36,227 nt of DNA, from positions 1 through 36,227 of the forward strand of contig JABFSR010000032.1 in NCBI GenBank assembly GCA_013140495.1, in the 5' to 3' direction. Below are positions 7,652-14,294 of the stretch, in pieces. Both the position numbers and the translations under genes were made by a program. Under the pieces are notes generated by a model. That model worked only from the letters and a program-made list of their open reading frames with translations, did not search any database and was not told where the DNA came from. This DNA is from Verrucomicrobiota bacterium (GTDB taxonomy: Bacteria > Verrucomicrobiota > Verrucomicrobiia > Limisphaerales > JADLHS01). Within the stretch, counting starts at the first letter, position 1. Each line of letters opens with the position of its first letter.

Positions 7652-8626
7652 ATGACTAAACCAGTTCGATCGGGGAAACGACTCCAGAGCCGCATCTATT
7701 CATGGTGTTTTGCGCTCGTTTGCTGTTGCATCGCGACCGCAGGCCTTCAAGCCCACGCCGCCGACACCAACGCCTACCCGCGCATCAGCGAGGAAGCCTT
7801 CAAAGCGCGGCTGCCTTTCTTTGACTACGACAAGTCCATCCCGCTCGAAGGCCGGTTCGTCCAGGAATGGAAACAGGACGGCAGGCTGAAACAGAAATTT
7901 GTGTTTCGCGGCGCGCAGGGTTTTCTCGTGCCGGGCTTCATCGAGTTTCCCAGCACGAATCAGCAACCGTGGCGGCTCGTGCTCTTGCTGCACGGCTGGT
8001 CTGGCGGCAAAGATGACTGGTATCACGACGACAATTACATCAACGGCGGCATCATGAGGAAGGCGCTGGTGGACGCCGGCTACGCGATCCTTGCTTTGGA
8101 CGCGGCAACGCACGGCGAGCGCAGCAACGAGATTGATTACCAGCACGTGAACCCTTACGACGATCCCAAAGCCCCGAGCCGACGCGGCTATTTCACTTAT
8201 GCCGAGGTTTCCATTCAGACGGTGAAGGACTATCGCCGCGCGCTGGATTTCATCTACGAACGCGGCCTCGTGAACACCAACGGCGTCGGGCTGCTGGGCT
8301 ACAGCATGGGTGGGATGGATTCGTTCTATCTGCTCTCCGTCGAACCACGCATCACGATGGCCGTGGCGGTTGTGCCGCCGCTGCTCAGCATCGGCTACGG
8401 CCCCGCGTCACCGGTGGATTACACTTGGGGCATTGGCAACCGGCCGTTCCTCATGCTCATGGGCCGCAAAGACGGACTGGGCATCGCCGAAAAGGTTGAG
8501 GCGTCCTACCACCAATATATCGAAACCCCGAACACGAAAATCATCTGGTATGACCGGGGACATCAGTTGGGAGACATCTACGTGCCCGACGCGCTGGCCT
8601 GGGTGAAGCAGCACCTGAAGTTGTAG
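7652..8626 (+). CDS. Secreted alpha/beta hydrolase
   Basis: 324 residues from the ATG at 7652 (a TTG six bases earlier is also in frame). Residues 1-40 form a Sec signal peptide: basic n-region, hydrophobic core (WCFALVCCCIATAGL) and cleavage near AHA-AD. The hydrolase domain shows the oxyanion-region motif LHGWSGGKDDW, the nucleophile elbow GYSMGG (Ser218), GRKDG with Asp274 and DRGHQLG with His304, a complete Ser-Asp-His triad in the right order. It resembles the dienelactone-hydrolase/acyl-esterase branch, so an ester substrate such as an acylated sugar is likely, in the periplasm. It stands alone on the plus strand and converges with the toxin-antitoxin pair. Confidence 0.85.
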   Translation: MTKPVRSGKRLQSRIYSWCFALVCCCIATAGLQAHAADTNAYPRISEEAFKARLPFFDYDKSIPLEGRFVQEWKQDGRLKQKFVFRGAQGFLVPGFIEFPSTNQQPWRLVLLLHGWSGGKDDWYHDDNYINGGIMRKALVDAGYAILALDAATHGERSNEIDYQHVNPYDDPKAPSRRGYFTYAEVSIQTVKDYRRALDFIYERGLVNTNGVGLLGYSMGGMDSFYLLSVEPRITMAVAVVPPLLSIGYGPASPVDYTWGIGNRPFLMLMGRKDGLGIAEKVEASYHQYIETPNTKIIWYDRGHQLGDIYVPDALAWVKQHLKL

Positions 8627-8659
8627 GAAACGACGTAAGGAGTCTCAAAGAATCACGCA

Positions 8660-8953
8660 TCATTTGAGCAGAGCGGCGAAACCTGCCTGCTCGAAATGTT
8701 TGTCACCGGTGAGAGCTTGAGTGATCCCCTCGTCGCGCATGATCAAAAACGACAAGCAGTCCGTCAACGACCACTCCTTGTCCGGCCGCTGCTCGAAGAA
8801 ATCCACGCCGCGCTGAAAAAGACGCGTGTCGGCAGGAATGATTTTGACGCGGGGGTGATTGAGTAGCGAGCGGTAGAGGGACACGAAATCCGCGCGGTCG
8901 TTCGGGTGGCAGTAAGCGTCGCCAAACTCGGTGTCGGCAAAGACCGTCGTCAT
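8660..8953 (-). CDS. VapC-like PIN-domain protein with internal deletion
   Basis: 97 residues, against about 135-140 for this PIN subgroup. The N-terminus MTTVFADT is the normal first beta strand with the first acidic residue. The next residues, EFGDAYC, belong to the segment that normally follows roughly 40 residues later (a conserved T-E-F helix). The second half is intact: LLNHPRVKIIP, the WSLTDCLSF helix with its acidic residue, and the C-terminal LTGDKHFEQAGF. So the frame is kept but the first two helices are gone. A fold without them is unlikely to be an active ribonuclease. Its ATG overlaps the antitoxin stop by four bases (ATGA). Confidence 0.8.
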   Translation of the reverse strand: MTTVFADTEFGDAYCHPNDRADFVSLYRSLLNHPRVKIIPADTRLFQRGVDFFEQRPDKEWSLTDCLSFLIMRDEGITQALTGDKHFEQAGFAALLK

Positions 8954-9159
8954 TTCTTCGGTTCGCCACGCAGATAGTGGCCGTGGTTGAGCGCGTAATC
9001 CTTGGGCAGATGCGGACGCGGCTTGGCGAGTCGTTCCACCGCCGCGAGGAACGGATCCTCAGTGGCGATGGTTTCAACCCTGACTTCCGCGCCCTCCGGG
9101 AGTTTTGTTCCCGGCGGCAGGACGATCGAGCCATTGACGATTTTTCCGGTCACACTCAT
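8950..9159 (-). CDS. Antitoxin of the VapB/AbrB-like or DUF104-like type
   Basis: 69 residues. The N-terminal half (VTGKIVNGSIVLPPGTKLPEGAEVRV) is a swapped-hairpin beta fold of the kind seen in AbrB-like and DUF104-like antitoxins; the C-terminal half (AKPRPHLPKDYALNHGHYLRG) is the extended tail that normally wraps around the PIN toxin. The start has AGGAAA seven bases upstream. It is the first gene of the pair and overlaps the toxin by ATGA, the usual arrangement. It would repress its own promoter and neutralise the toxin, which here is damaged. Confidence 0.85.
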   Translation of the reverse strand: MSVTGKIVNGSIVLPPGTKLPEGAEVRVETIATEDPFLAAVERLAKPRPHLPKDYALNHGHYLRGEPKK

Positions 9160-9586
9160 GGCTATTTCCTACGCCAAATCTGATTTCAAAGCAAGCCATC
9201 GCCTGCTCCAGAAAGCGAAAGTCCGGAGGCCGTGTGGCTCAAGTGGCTGCGGGCGCGCATCGGCCCCCCAAACGCTGATCGTCCAGAACCTGTGCGGCTG
9301 GGAAGACCAAGACACCAATCTCTGGCGCAAGATTGACCCGCAGGTGTTCGCCCTCCACGGCTTCGCCATAGGCGACGCGCAGACGACGCTGCCAGCCAGA
9401 GTCGCGGCGAATATCAAGAACATCTAACTACTGCGCGAGGCCTACCACAGTTTTTAAGGTTGAACGATGCAGTGGAGAAAACGGCGAAACGCGGCAGGGG
9501 CGCGGCATTGATGCCGCTTCATTTCTCGCACATTCAAACGTCTCGTATACCAAAGAGTTTTGTGCCAATATTCCAGACTGACCCGT
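9160..9586 (+). pseudogene. Gene-poor stretch with a decayed coding fragment
   Basis: No intact gene in 427 bases. On the plus strand, protein-like runs appear in different frames: AVWLKWLRARIGPP around 9228-9270, then GWEDQDTNLWRKIDPQVFALHGF and TLPARVAANIKNI around 9295-9426, then LLREAYHSF after a stop. This pattern suggests an old gene broken by frameshifts and stops; I cannot name the family. At 9502-9517 there is a perfect hairpin (GCGGCA-TTGA-TGCCGC) of the small-loop kind seen elsewhere in the window. Confidence 0.35.
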
Positions 9587-10093
9587 TCAATAGGTGTCAT
9601 ATTGCTCGTTACTTCTGCTGAACGCCGGGCTGGTCAGTTGATATGTCTTGGCGTCGAGCAAGTGGACACCGATCACTCTCAAAATGGCAGCAAACACCTG
9701 CTGCCACTTCGACCTCGCCACATCTAACTCCTGAAACTGAACCGATACACGCCACAGGTTCGTATCTGGTGACGACGGAACAGAAAACGCAAACACTCCA
9801 AGAGGTGGTAATGTGCCTGGGGCGGCAGCAGCACCCGTATCGTGAAAAAGAGGGCGGCCGTTCTTGCTGGCCTCGCTCGCACGCGGCCCAACAAAGCACA
9901 CGAACTGGGTCTTGGTGTGGTTCGTAACTTCAAAAACCGCCATGTTTGTTCCGGCAGTATTGGTGTATCCCCGCAAGTAGAGTGATACGCCATTCGTTGT
10001 GCCGAATGACGGCGGCTGGAATAGCAGGATAGAAAGAAACACAACCGCGATGGCCAAGACGGCGCAGATTGCGAGTGGTCCTCTGACTTTCAT
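9587..10093 (-). CDS. Hypothetical membrane-anchored protein
   Basis: 168 residues. A single N-terminal hydrophobic segment (ICAVLAIAVVFLSILLF, residues 9-25) could be a membrane anchor or uncleaved signal. The rest is polar with beta-strand character (VSLYLRGYTNTAGTNMAVFEVTNHT, WRVSVQFQEL), so most of it should lie outside the cytoplasm. It is the third gene after the ECF sigma factor and the small lipoprotein, 13 bases from the latter. I recognise no family. The neighbourhood suggests an envelope protein under control of that sigma factor, but this is inference. Confidence 0.65.
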   Translation of the reverse strand: MKVRGPLAICAVLAIAVVFLSILLFQPPSFGTTNGVSLYLRGYTNTAGTNMAVFEVTNHTKTQFVCFVGPRASEASKNGRPLFHDTGAAAAPGTLPPLGVFAFSVPSSPDTNLWRVSVQFQELDVARSKWQQVFAAILRVIGVHLLDAKTYQLTSPAFSRSNEQYDTY

Positions 10094-10106
10094 GGCGCAA
10101 TGACAC

Positions 10107-10322
10107 CTAACAATTAAGATAGGAAAAAATCCATTCGGGCCGCGGGTCGAGCGGGCTGATGGTCGTCTCGTTCGTGCGCGCAGAGCGCAACACGTTCATG
10201 CACCCTTCGGCGATACGGCGATGCTCGCCGACACTACGCCCGTCACTGGTCGAAGAGCAAGAGGCAACGACTCCAACAATGGTTGCGAGGCAGCCGACAA
10301 GCAACAGGGTTGGTGTTCTCAT
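10107..10322 (-). CDS. Small putative lipoprotein
   Basis: 71 residues. The N-terminus is a lipoprotein signal: hydrophobic core LLLVGCLATIVGVV followed by a lipobox-like VASC with Cys22, then a serine-rich linker. The remaining 50 residues (HRRIAEGCMNVLRSARTNE, PRPEWIFSYL) have no known motif. It lies 36 bases downstream of the ECF sigma factor and 13 bases upstream of the next membrane protein, on the same strand. No strong ribosome site is visible. It is probably real because of its clean lipoprotein signal, but it is short. Confidence 0.5.
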   Translation of the reverse strand: MRTPTLLLVGCLATIVGVVASCSSTSDGRSVGEHRRIAEGCMNVLRSARTNETTISPLDPRPEWIFSYLNC

Positions 10323-10358
10323 GCGTTTAATCTTAACACCGATCTTGGAGCAACGTTG

Positions 10359-11783
10359 CTACTCCTTTGCCGGTCCAACGATCCTCCAATCCTCGCCCAT
10401 TTTCTTGACCTTCATCTTCTGCTCGCCGCTCTGGCTGCCATTCGGAAGATCCATGACGAACGCGATCACAGCCTCATTCTCTGGAATCATCTGCCTGGAA
10501 TGCAGAGTGTAGCCCGCAAGCTTTTCCGCGCCCTGCGAGAATTGCTTTGCTGTTTGGTCATCGCTTTGGCCCTCAAACAACTTTTGCCATTCGGGTTGCG
10601 ATTCGGGTGCGAGACTGGCGAGCATGGCGTTCTTGTCGCCTTTGTTCATAGCCCAAGTCCAAGTTGCGAGGGCAGCTTCGGGATCAGCGTAACCGGCGAA
10701 CGCCCAAGCTGCTTTTGGAAAACTCTTGCCGCCTCTGTAAATGACCATGCGTTCCACCAAGGCCTCAGAACTGGGCTGAACTTTGCCTGCCGATGTGGCG
10801 CGGAGTCTTTCGTTTTCCTCCCGCAATTTTCCAATCTCGACGACTTGCTTGCGAAAGCCGCCAATTTCACCGCGCAGTTTCAGCAGTTCATTCTTATCTT
10901 TTCGGAATTGCTCAATCTCGTCGTTCCTTTGCGACGCAGCAGACAAAGCTGCATCTCGCTCAGCGGTGAGCTGATTCTGCTGGGCAACCAGGTTTTGGTT
11001 TTCACTGCGCAAACGATCTGCTTCACGCTCCTGCACAAGGTGTGTGGCTGTGCCAGCAGCGATGGCGGCGGCGACAATTGAGGTGACGGATTTAAGGTTG
11101 AGCCAGTGCATAGTTGTATGGGTTGCGATTGTTGTTGTTGCGGTGGTTACAGCGGTTGAAATCGTGACGGCCAATCCAACCGGCGCAGCTTGGACGGCGT
11201 TGGCCGCGAGCACCATGCCGAGGCTGGTGGCGCTCGTCGTGACACCCCGGCGCTTCAGGAACTCCTCCAATTTCTCCAAGGCGCGCGTCACTCTCATGCG
11301 CGCGGCGTCTTCGTTGCTGCCCAGCGCCTGGCCCACCGTGCGAAAATCCTGCTGTTCAAAAAAGCGGAGCAGGATTGCCGTGCGATCCGCTTCACCCAGT
11401 TCATTGATGGCTTCGTCGAGCAGCGGCGCGACCAGGGAGAAGTCCGCCTCGGATTGGTTTTGCAGCGCATTCATTTCGGCAGCCTGCCTTTCGCGGGATT
11501 GGCGACGACGTTCGCCGCGCAGGGTGTGGCCGGTCACCAGGCACGCGTCCCGGTGCAACCAACCGCCCAGTCGAACATCCGCAGGCAGCGTCTGCGCCTT
11601 GCGGGACAGGTCCACAAAGACCGTTTGCGTCACGTCTTCCGCCCGATGCGTGTCGCCCTCGACCAGCCGGAGCGCCGTGGAATAGACTAGGTCAACGTAG
11701 CGGGTGACAAGTTCGCGAAAGGCGGCATCCGAGCCGTTCCTGGCATATTCGGCGAGCAATTGCTGGCTGTCCATCATGTTCAA
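10359..11783 (-). CDS. ECF RNA polymerase sigma factor with membrane and coiled-coil extension
   Basis: 474 residues, against about 180-200 for a simple ECF sigma factor. Residues 18-85 are region 2 (FRELVTRYVDLVYSTALRL, EDVTQTVFVDLSRKA) and about 125-185 are region 4 (LGEADRTAILLRFFEQ, then a helix-turn-helix ending AARMRVTRALEKLEEF). There follow hydrophobic alanine/threonine-rich stretches (about 195-225, and SIVAAAIAAGTATHLV near 235-250), a coiled coil of about 80 residues (QNLVAQQNQLTAERDAAL to LREENERLR) and a C-terminal globular domain. The layout suggests a sigma factor tethered to the membrane, with the tail acting like a built-in anti-sigma or sensor. It heads a small gene group with two envelope proteins. 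The start MNMMDSQQLLAEY is typical for this verrucomicrobial class. Confidence 0.88.
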   Translation of the reverse strand: MNMMDSQQLLAEYARNGSDAAFRELVTRYVDLVYSTALRLVEGDTHRAEDVTQTVFVDLSRKAQTLPADVRLGGWLHRDACLVTGHTLRGERRRQSRERQAAEMNALQNQSEADFSLVAPLLDEAINELGEADRTAILLRFFEQQDFRTVGQALGSNEDAARMRVTRALEKLEEFLKRRGVTTSATSLGMVLAANAVQAAPVGLAVTISTAVTTATTTIATHTTMHWLNLKSVTSIVAAAIAAGTATHLVQEREADRLRSENQNLVAQQNQLTAERDAALSAASQRNDEIEQFRKDKNELLKLRGEIGGFRKQVVEIGKLREENERLRATSAGKVQPSSEALVERMVIYRGGKSFPKAAWAFAGYADPEAALATWTWAMNKGDKNAMLASLAPESQPEWQKLFEGQSDDQTAKQFSQGAEKLAGYTLHSRQMIPENEAVIAFVMDLPNGSQSGEQKMKVKKMGEDWRIVGPAKE

Positions 11784-11906
11784 TCATCAGTAAAAGCCCG
11801 CCGAAGAAGGAAACCGAACAAAAAAGTTTGTGTGATTTATTGCAATGGAGTGAGGGTGAAAGGCAACCGCACCCAAACATGCCGACCGATGCCCGTTGCC
11901 ACAGCT

Positions 11907-12434
11907 TCAACCGGGCGTGAGCCGTTTGAGCCGGGCCAGCGCCAGTTCCAATCGCTCTCCGGACAAGGATGATTCCCGGAGCCGGGATTCAACCATTGCG
12001 GCGTTGGCGAGTTTTTTGAGCAAGAGTGCAGCAACGAACGAACAATCCTTCTCACGACCTGCGGCCAGTTTCGCCACCGCGAGATCATGCACTTCCAGAC
12101 ACAATCCGCACCCGGTGCCGGTGTTTTGGTTGCGCACCGGGATCAGGCGAATCTTCCAGCCGGCGGGCAGAATGGCGGTTGTTTCCGCCACTCCGTGCGC
12201 GTAATAACCAAACGTCTGATGGAACGGCGAGCCTTCGCCGATGGATCCATCAATCAAATCGGCATCGTCGGGGTGGCGGAAGGTGAACACGTCAGCTTCG
12301 ATGGAAACCAGTAGATCTGCGGGCGCATTAGGAAACTGGCCCAGCACGGCCTAGCTGCTGATGACCACGATTTCGGTCGCCCCTGAAATGCCGGCGGCGG
12401 CGCGAATGATGTGTTCAAGCTGCGCTCGTTGCAT
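11907..12434 (-). pseudogene. DUF6036-like nucleotidyltransferase, broken by an amber codon
   Basis: Read through, this is a protein of about 175 residues starting MQRAQLEHIIRAAAGISG at 12434. The nucleotidyltransferase-type strand EIVVISS is followed by TAG at 12353-12351 and then AVLGQFP. Relatives read S-Q-A at this point, so one C-to-T change (CAG to TAG) explains the stop. The remainder is well kept: EADVFT, DLIDGSIGEGSPFHQTFGYYAHG, GLCLEVHDLAVAKLAAGREKD. A GTG at 12347 could allow restart after the stop but would miss the first strand. The start lies inside the 3' end of the upstream small gene (20-base overlap), so the two form a module. This recalls nucleotidyltransferase toxin-antitoxin systems; the exact family is my recollection, not checked. 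Confidence 0.75.
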
Positions 12435-12744
12435 GGCGGAAACGTTGTTTCAATTCCCAGACCTCCTGTGCGCTCAAGACGCCTGCAAAGGGCGAATTCT
12501 GACGGAGGCGACGCGCTTCCTCACTCTCGGAACTCAAGAGCCGGCAAATCTCCTCCAGCGGGCGATGCAAAATCTCAAGCCATTCCGCATAGCAACGCAG
12601 CAGTGCGGGGGCATTGGCATTCAATCGAGTCCAACTGTCCAGATTCTCCCGGGCAAGCCGAAGTAATTCCGGCTGTTGACGGAGGCGCGCTGCGGTACAG
12701 CGACCCAATTCAAGACTGACTTCGTCTATCAACTCGTGACTCAC
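12415..12744 (-). CDS. Small helical partner of the nucleotidyltransferase
   Basis: 109 residues, wholly helical in appearance (ELIDEVSLELGRCTAARLRQQPELL). The segment RRLRQNSPFAGVLSAQEVWELKQRF near the C-terminus is distinctive and I associate it with proteins encoded just upstream of this kind of nucleotidyltransferase. No signal peptide or membrane segment. It overlaps the next gene by 20 bases, a sign of translational coupling. By analogy with MNT-type or AbiE-type pairs one partner is likely to counter the other, but no role can be given from sequence. The gene itself looks intact even though its partner is broken. Confidence 0.7.
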   Translation of the reverse strand: MSHELIDEVSLELGRCTAARLRQQPELLRLARENLDSWTRLNANAPALLRCYAEWLEILHRPLEEICRLLSSESEEARRLRQNSPFAGVLSAQEVWELKQRFRHATSAA

Positions 12745-12861
12745 GCTGACAACTTAGTCGGGCGAGCGGTTAAGGTCAACGATGCCCCCCGAAACGATGC
12801 AGCGTCAGCGCAGCGCGATGACCCTAGCCGCTTTCGCGAAGTGCTGTTGCAGATGTCGGGT

Positions 12862-14253
12862 TCAAATTCGCTCCGGAATGCGGAATCCCTTCCGGTAACC
12901 ACGATCCTCGTCACGCAACAACCGATTCGCCTGGGCATCGCCGATGACTTCTTCTTTCACTGGATCAAAATTCAGCGAGCGGCCAAGGCGATAAGACGCA
13001 TTTGCCAGATGCACGAGCGTGCAGGAAATGTGGCCTTCCTCAATGGTCGAGGCGATGTCCTCCTGCTTGCGGCTGCGCAGGGCTTTGATGAAGTTCGCGA
13101 AGGCATAGCGGCTGCCGCCTTTGTGACCGGTCGGGCCGGCTTTCATTTCCGAACCAAGCCAGAATTGGTAGGCGTTCGCCGTGTCTTCATCCCCGAGCGC
13201 AAGGTAGCCATCTGCGCCGTAGAAAATGTTGCCGATGACATTCGGGCCTTGATTACCGCTGCCGAGTTTTTCCGTGCCGATGTCCGCCTCGCGATTCGTG
13301 ATGCCGTGGCGCACTTCGAACTCGATCATCTTCCGCTTGCCACCGGGGAGATCGTATTGGAAAGAGCACACGAGCGAGTTGGGCGTGGTCTGATCGTCAT
13401 CGTTCACGAAATGGCCGCCCATCGCGGTGACCTTGTTCGGAAAGCCGACGCCGAGTCCCCAGCGCGCGATGTCCACTTGATGCACGCCCTGGTTGCCGAG
13501 ATCGCCGTTGCCGTATTCCCAGAACCAGTGCCAGTTGTAGTGAAACCGATTCTTCGTGAACGGATGTGCTGGCGCGGGACCGGTCCACAGATCGTAGTTC
13601 ACACCGGCCGGCACCGGCTCGGGTAGCGTGTGCCCGATGCTGGGCCGCCGCTTGAAACACAAGCCGCGCGAGAGATAAACTTCGCCGATCAAGCCCTTGT
13701 GCAACTGCTGAATTGCTTCATTGGCCGACTCGGATGAGCGCGTCTGCGTGCCATGTTGGATGATGCGATTGTAACGCTTCGACGCGCGAATGAGCTGCCG
13801 GCCTTCCCACCAGTTGTGCGAGCACGGCTTTTCGACATACACGTCCTTGCCCGCCTGCATCGCCCAAAACGCAATCAACGAATGCCAGTGATGTGGCGTG
13901 GCGATGCAGACCGCGTCAATGGACTGATCTTCCAGCAGCTTGCGAACGTCGGTGTAGGTGCGGGCTTTCGGCAGTTTGAGTTCCTCCATTTTCGCGACGC
14001 GCTCGCGCAACACGTTCTCGTCAATATCACAAATCGCCTCAATGGAAACGTTCGGGATTTCGGAGAACAGCCGCACGTGATCGAAGCCGCGTTTGCGCAC
14101 CCCGCATACAGCAAGCCGGATGCGTTCGTTCGCGCCGATGATCCGCGGTGACGCAGCCCAAGTCTTGAGTCCACCCAGTGCTGCGAGGCCGAAGCCGATC
14201 TTGCCGCTGGTATTGATGAATTGCCTGCGATTGAGTCCTGAGTTTTGTGACAT
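12862..14253 (-). CDS. Gfo/Idh/MocA-family oxidoreductase with Tat-like signal
   Basis: 463 residues from the ATG at 14253, chosen because AGGA stands seven bases upstream; an upstream in-frame start would add 39 unlikely residues. Residues 1-40 form a Tat-like signal with NRRQFI at 8-13 and a hydrophobic core (GFGLAALGG). The Rossmann part begins IRLAVCGVRKRGFDH and the conserved EKPCSHN motif supplies the usual lysine. The C-terminal half has HWFWEYGNGDLGNQGVHQVDIARW, typical of the large exported members in Planctomycetes and Verrucomicrobia. It probably binds NAD(P) and oxidises or rearranges a sugar, perhaps in the periplasm. It is the last gene of the inositol-linked group, 41 bases after the DUF4838 gene. 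Confidence 0.87.
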   Translation of the reverse strand: MSQNSGLNRRQFINTSGKIGFGLAALGGLKTWAASPRIIGANERIRLAVCGVRKRGFDHVRLFSEIPNVSIEAICDIDENVLRERVAKMEELKLPKARTYTDVRKLLEDQSIDAVCIATPHHWHSLIAFWAMQAGKDVYVEKPCSHNWWEGRQLIRASKRYNRIIQHGTQTRSSESANEAIQQLHKGLIGEVYLSRGLCFKRRPSIGHTLPEPVPAGVNYDLWTGPAPAHPFTKNRFHYNWHWFWEYGNGDLGNQGVHQVDIARWGLGVGFPNKVTAMGGHFVNDDDQTTPNSLVCSFQYDLPGGKRKMIEFEVRHGITNREADIGTEKLGSGNQGPNVIGNIFYGADGYLALGDEDTANAYQFWLGSEMKAGPTGHKGGSRYAFANFIKALRSRKQEDIASTIEEGHISCTLVHLANASYRLGRSLNFDPVKEEVIGDAQANRLLRDEDRGYRKGFRIPERI

Positions 14254-14260
14254 GTTAGAT

Positions 14261-14264
14261 TCCT
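14261..14264 (-). promoter_or_regulatory. Ribosome binding site deciding the oxidoreductase start
   Basis: AGGA on the minus strand, seven bases before the ATG at 14253. It supports the start that gives a normal Tat-like signal peptide. Confidence 0.5.
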
Positions 14265-14294
14265 GTTCTAATTGCTGTTTGCGACATTTCCTCC

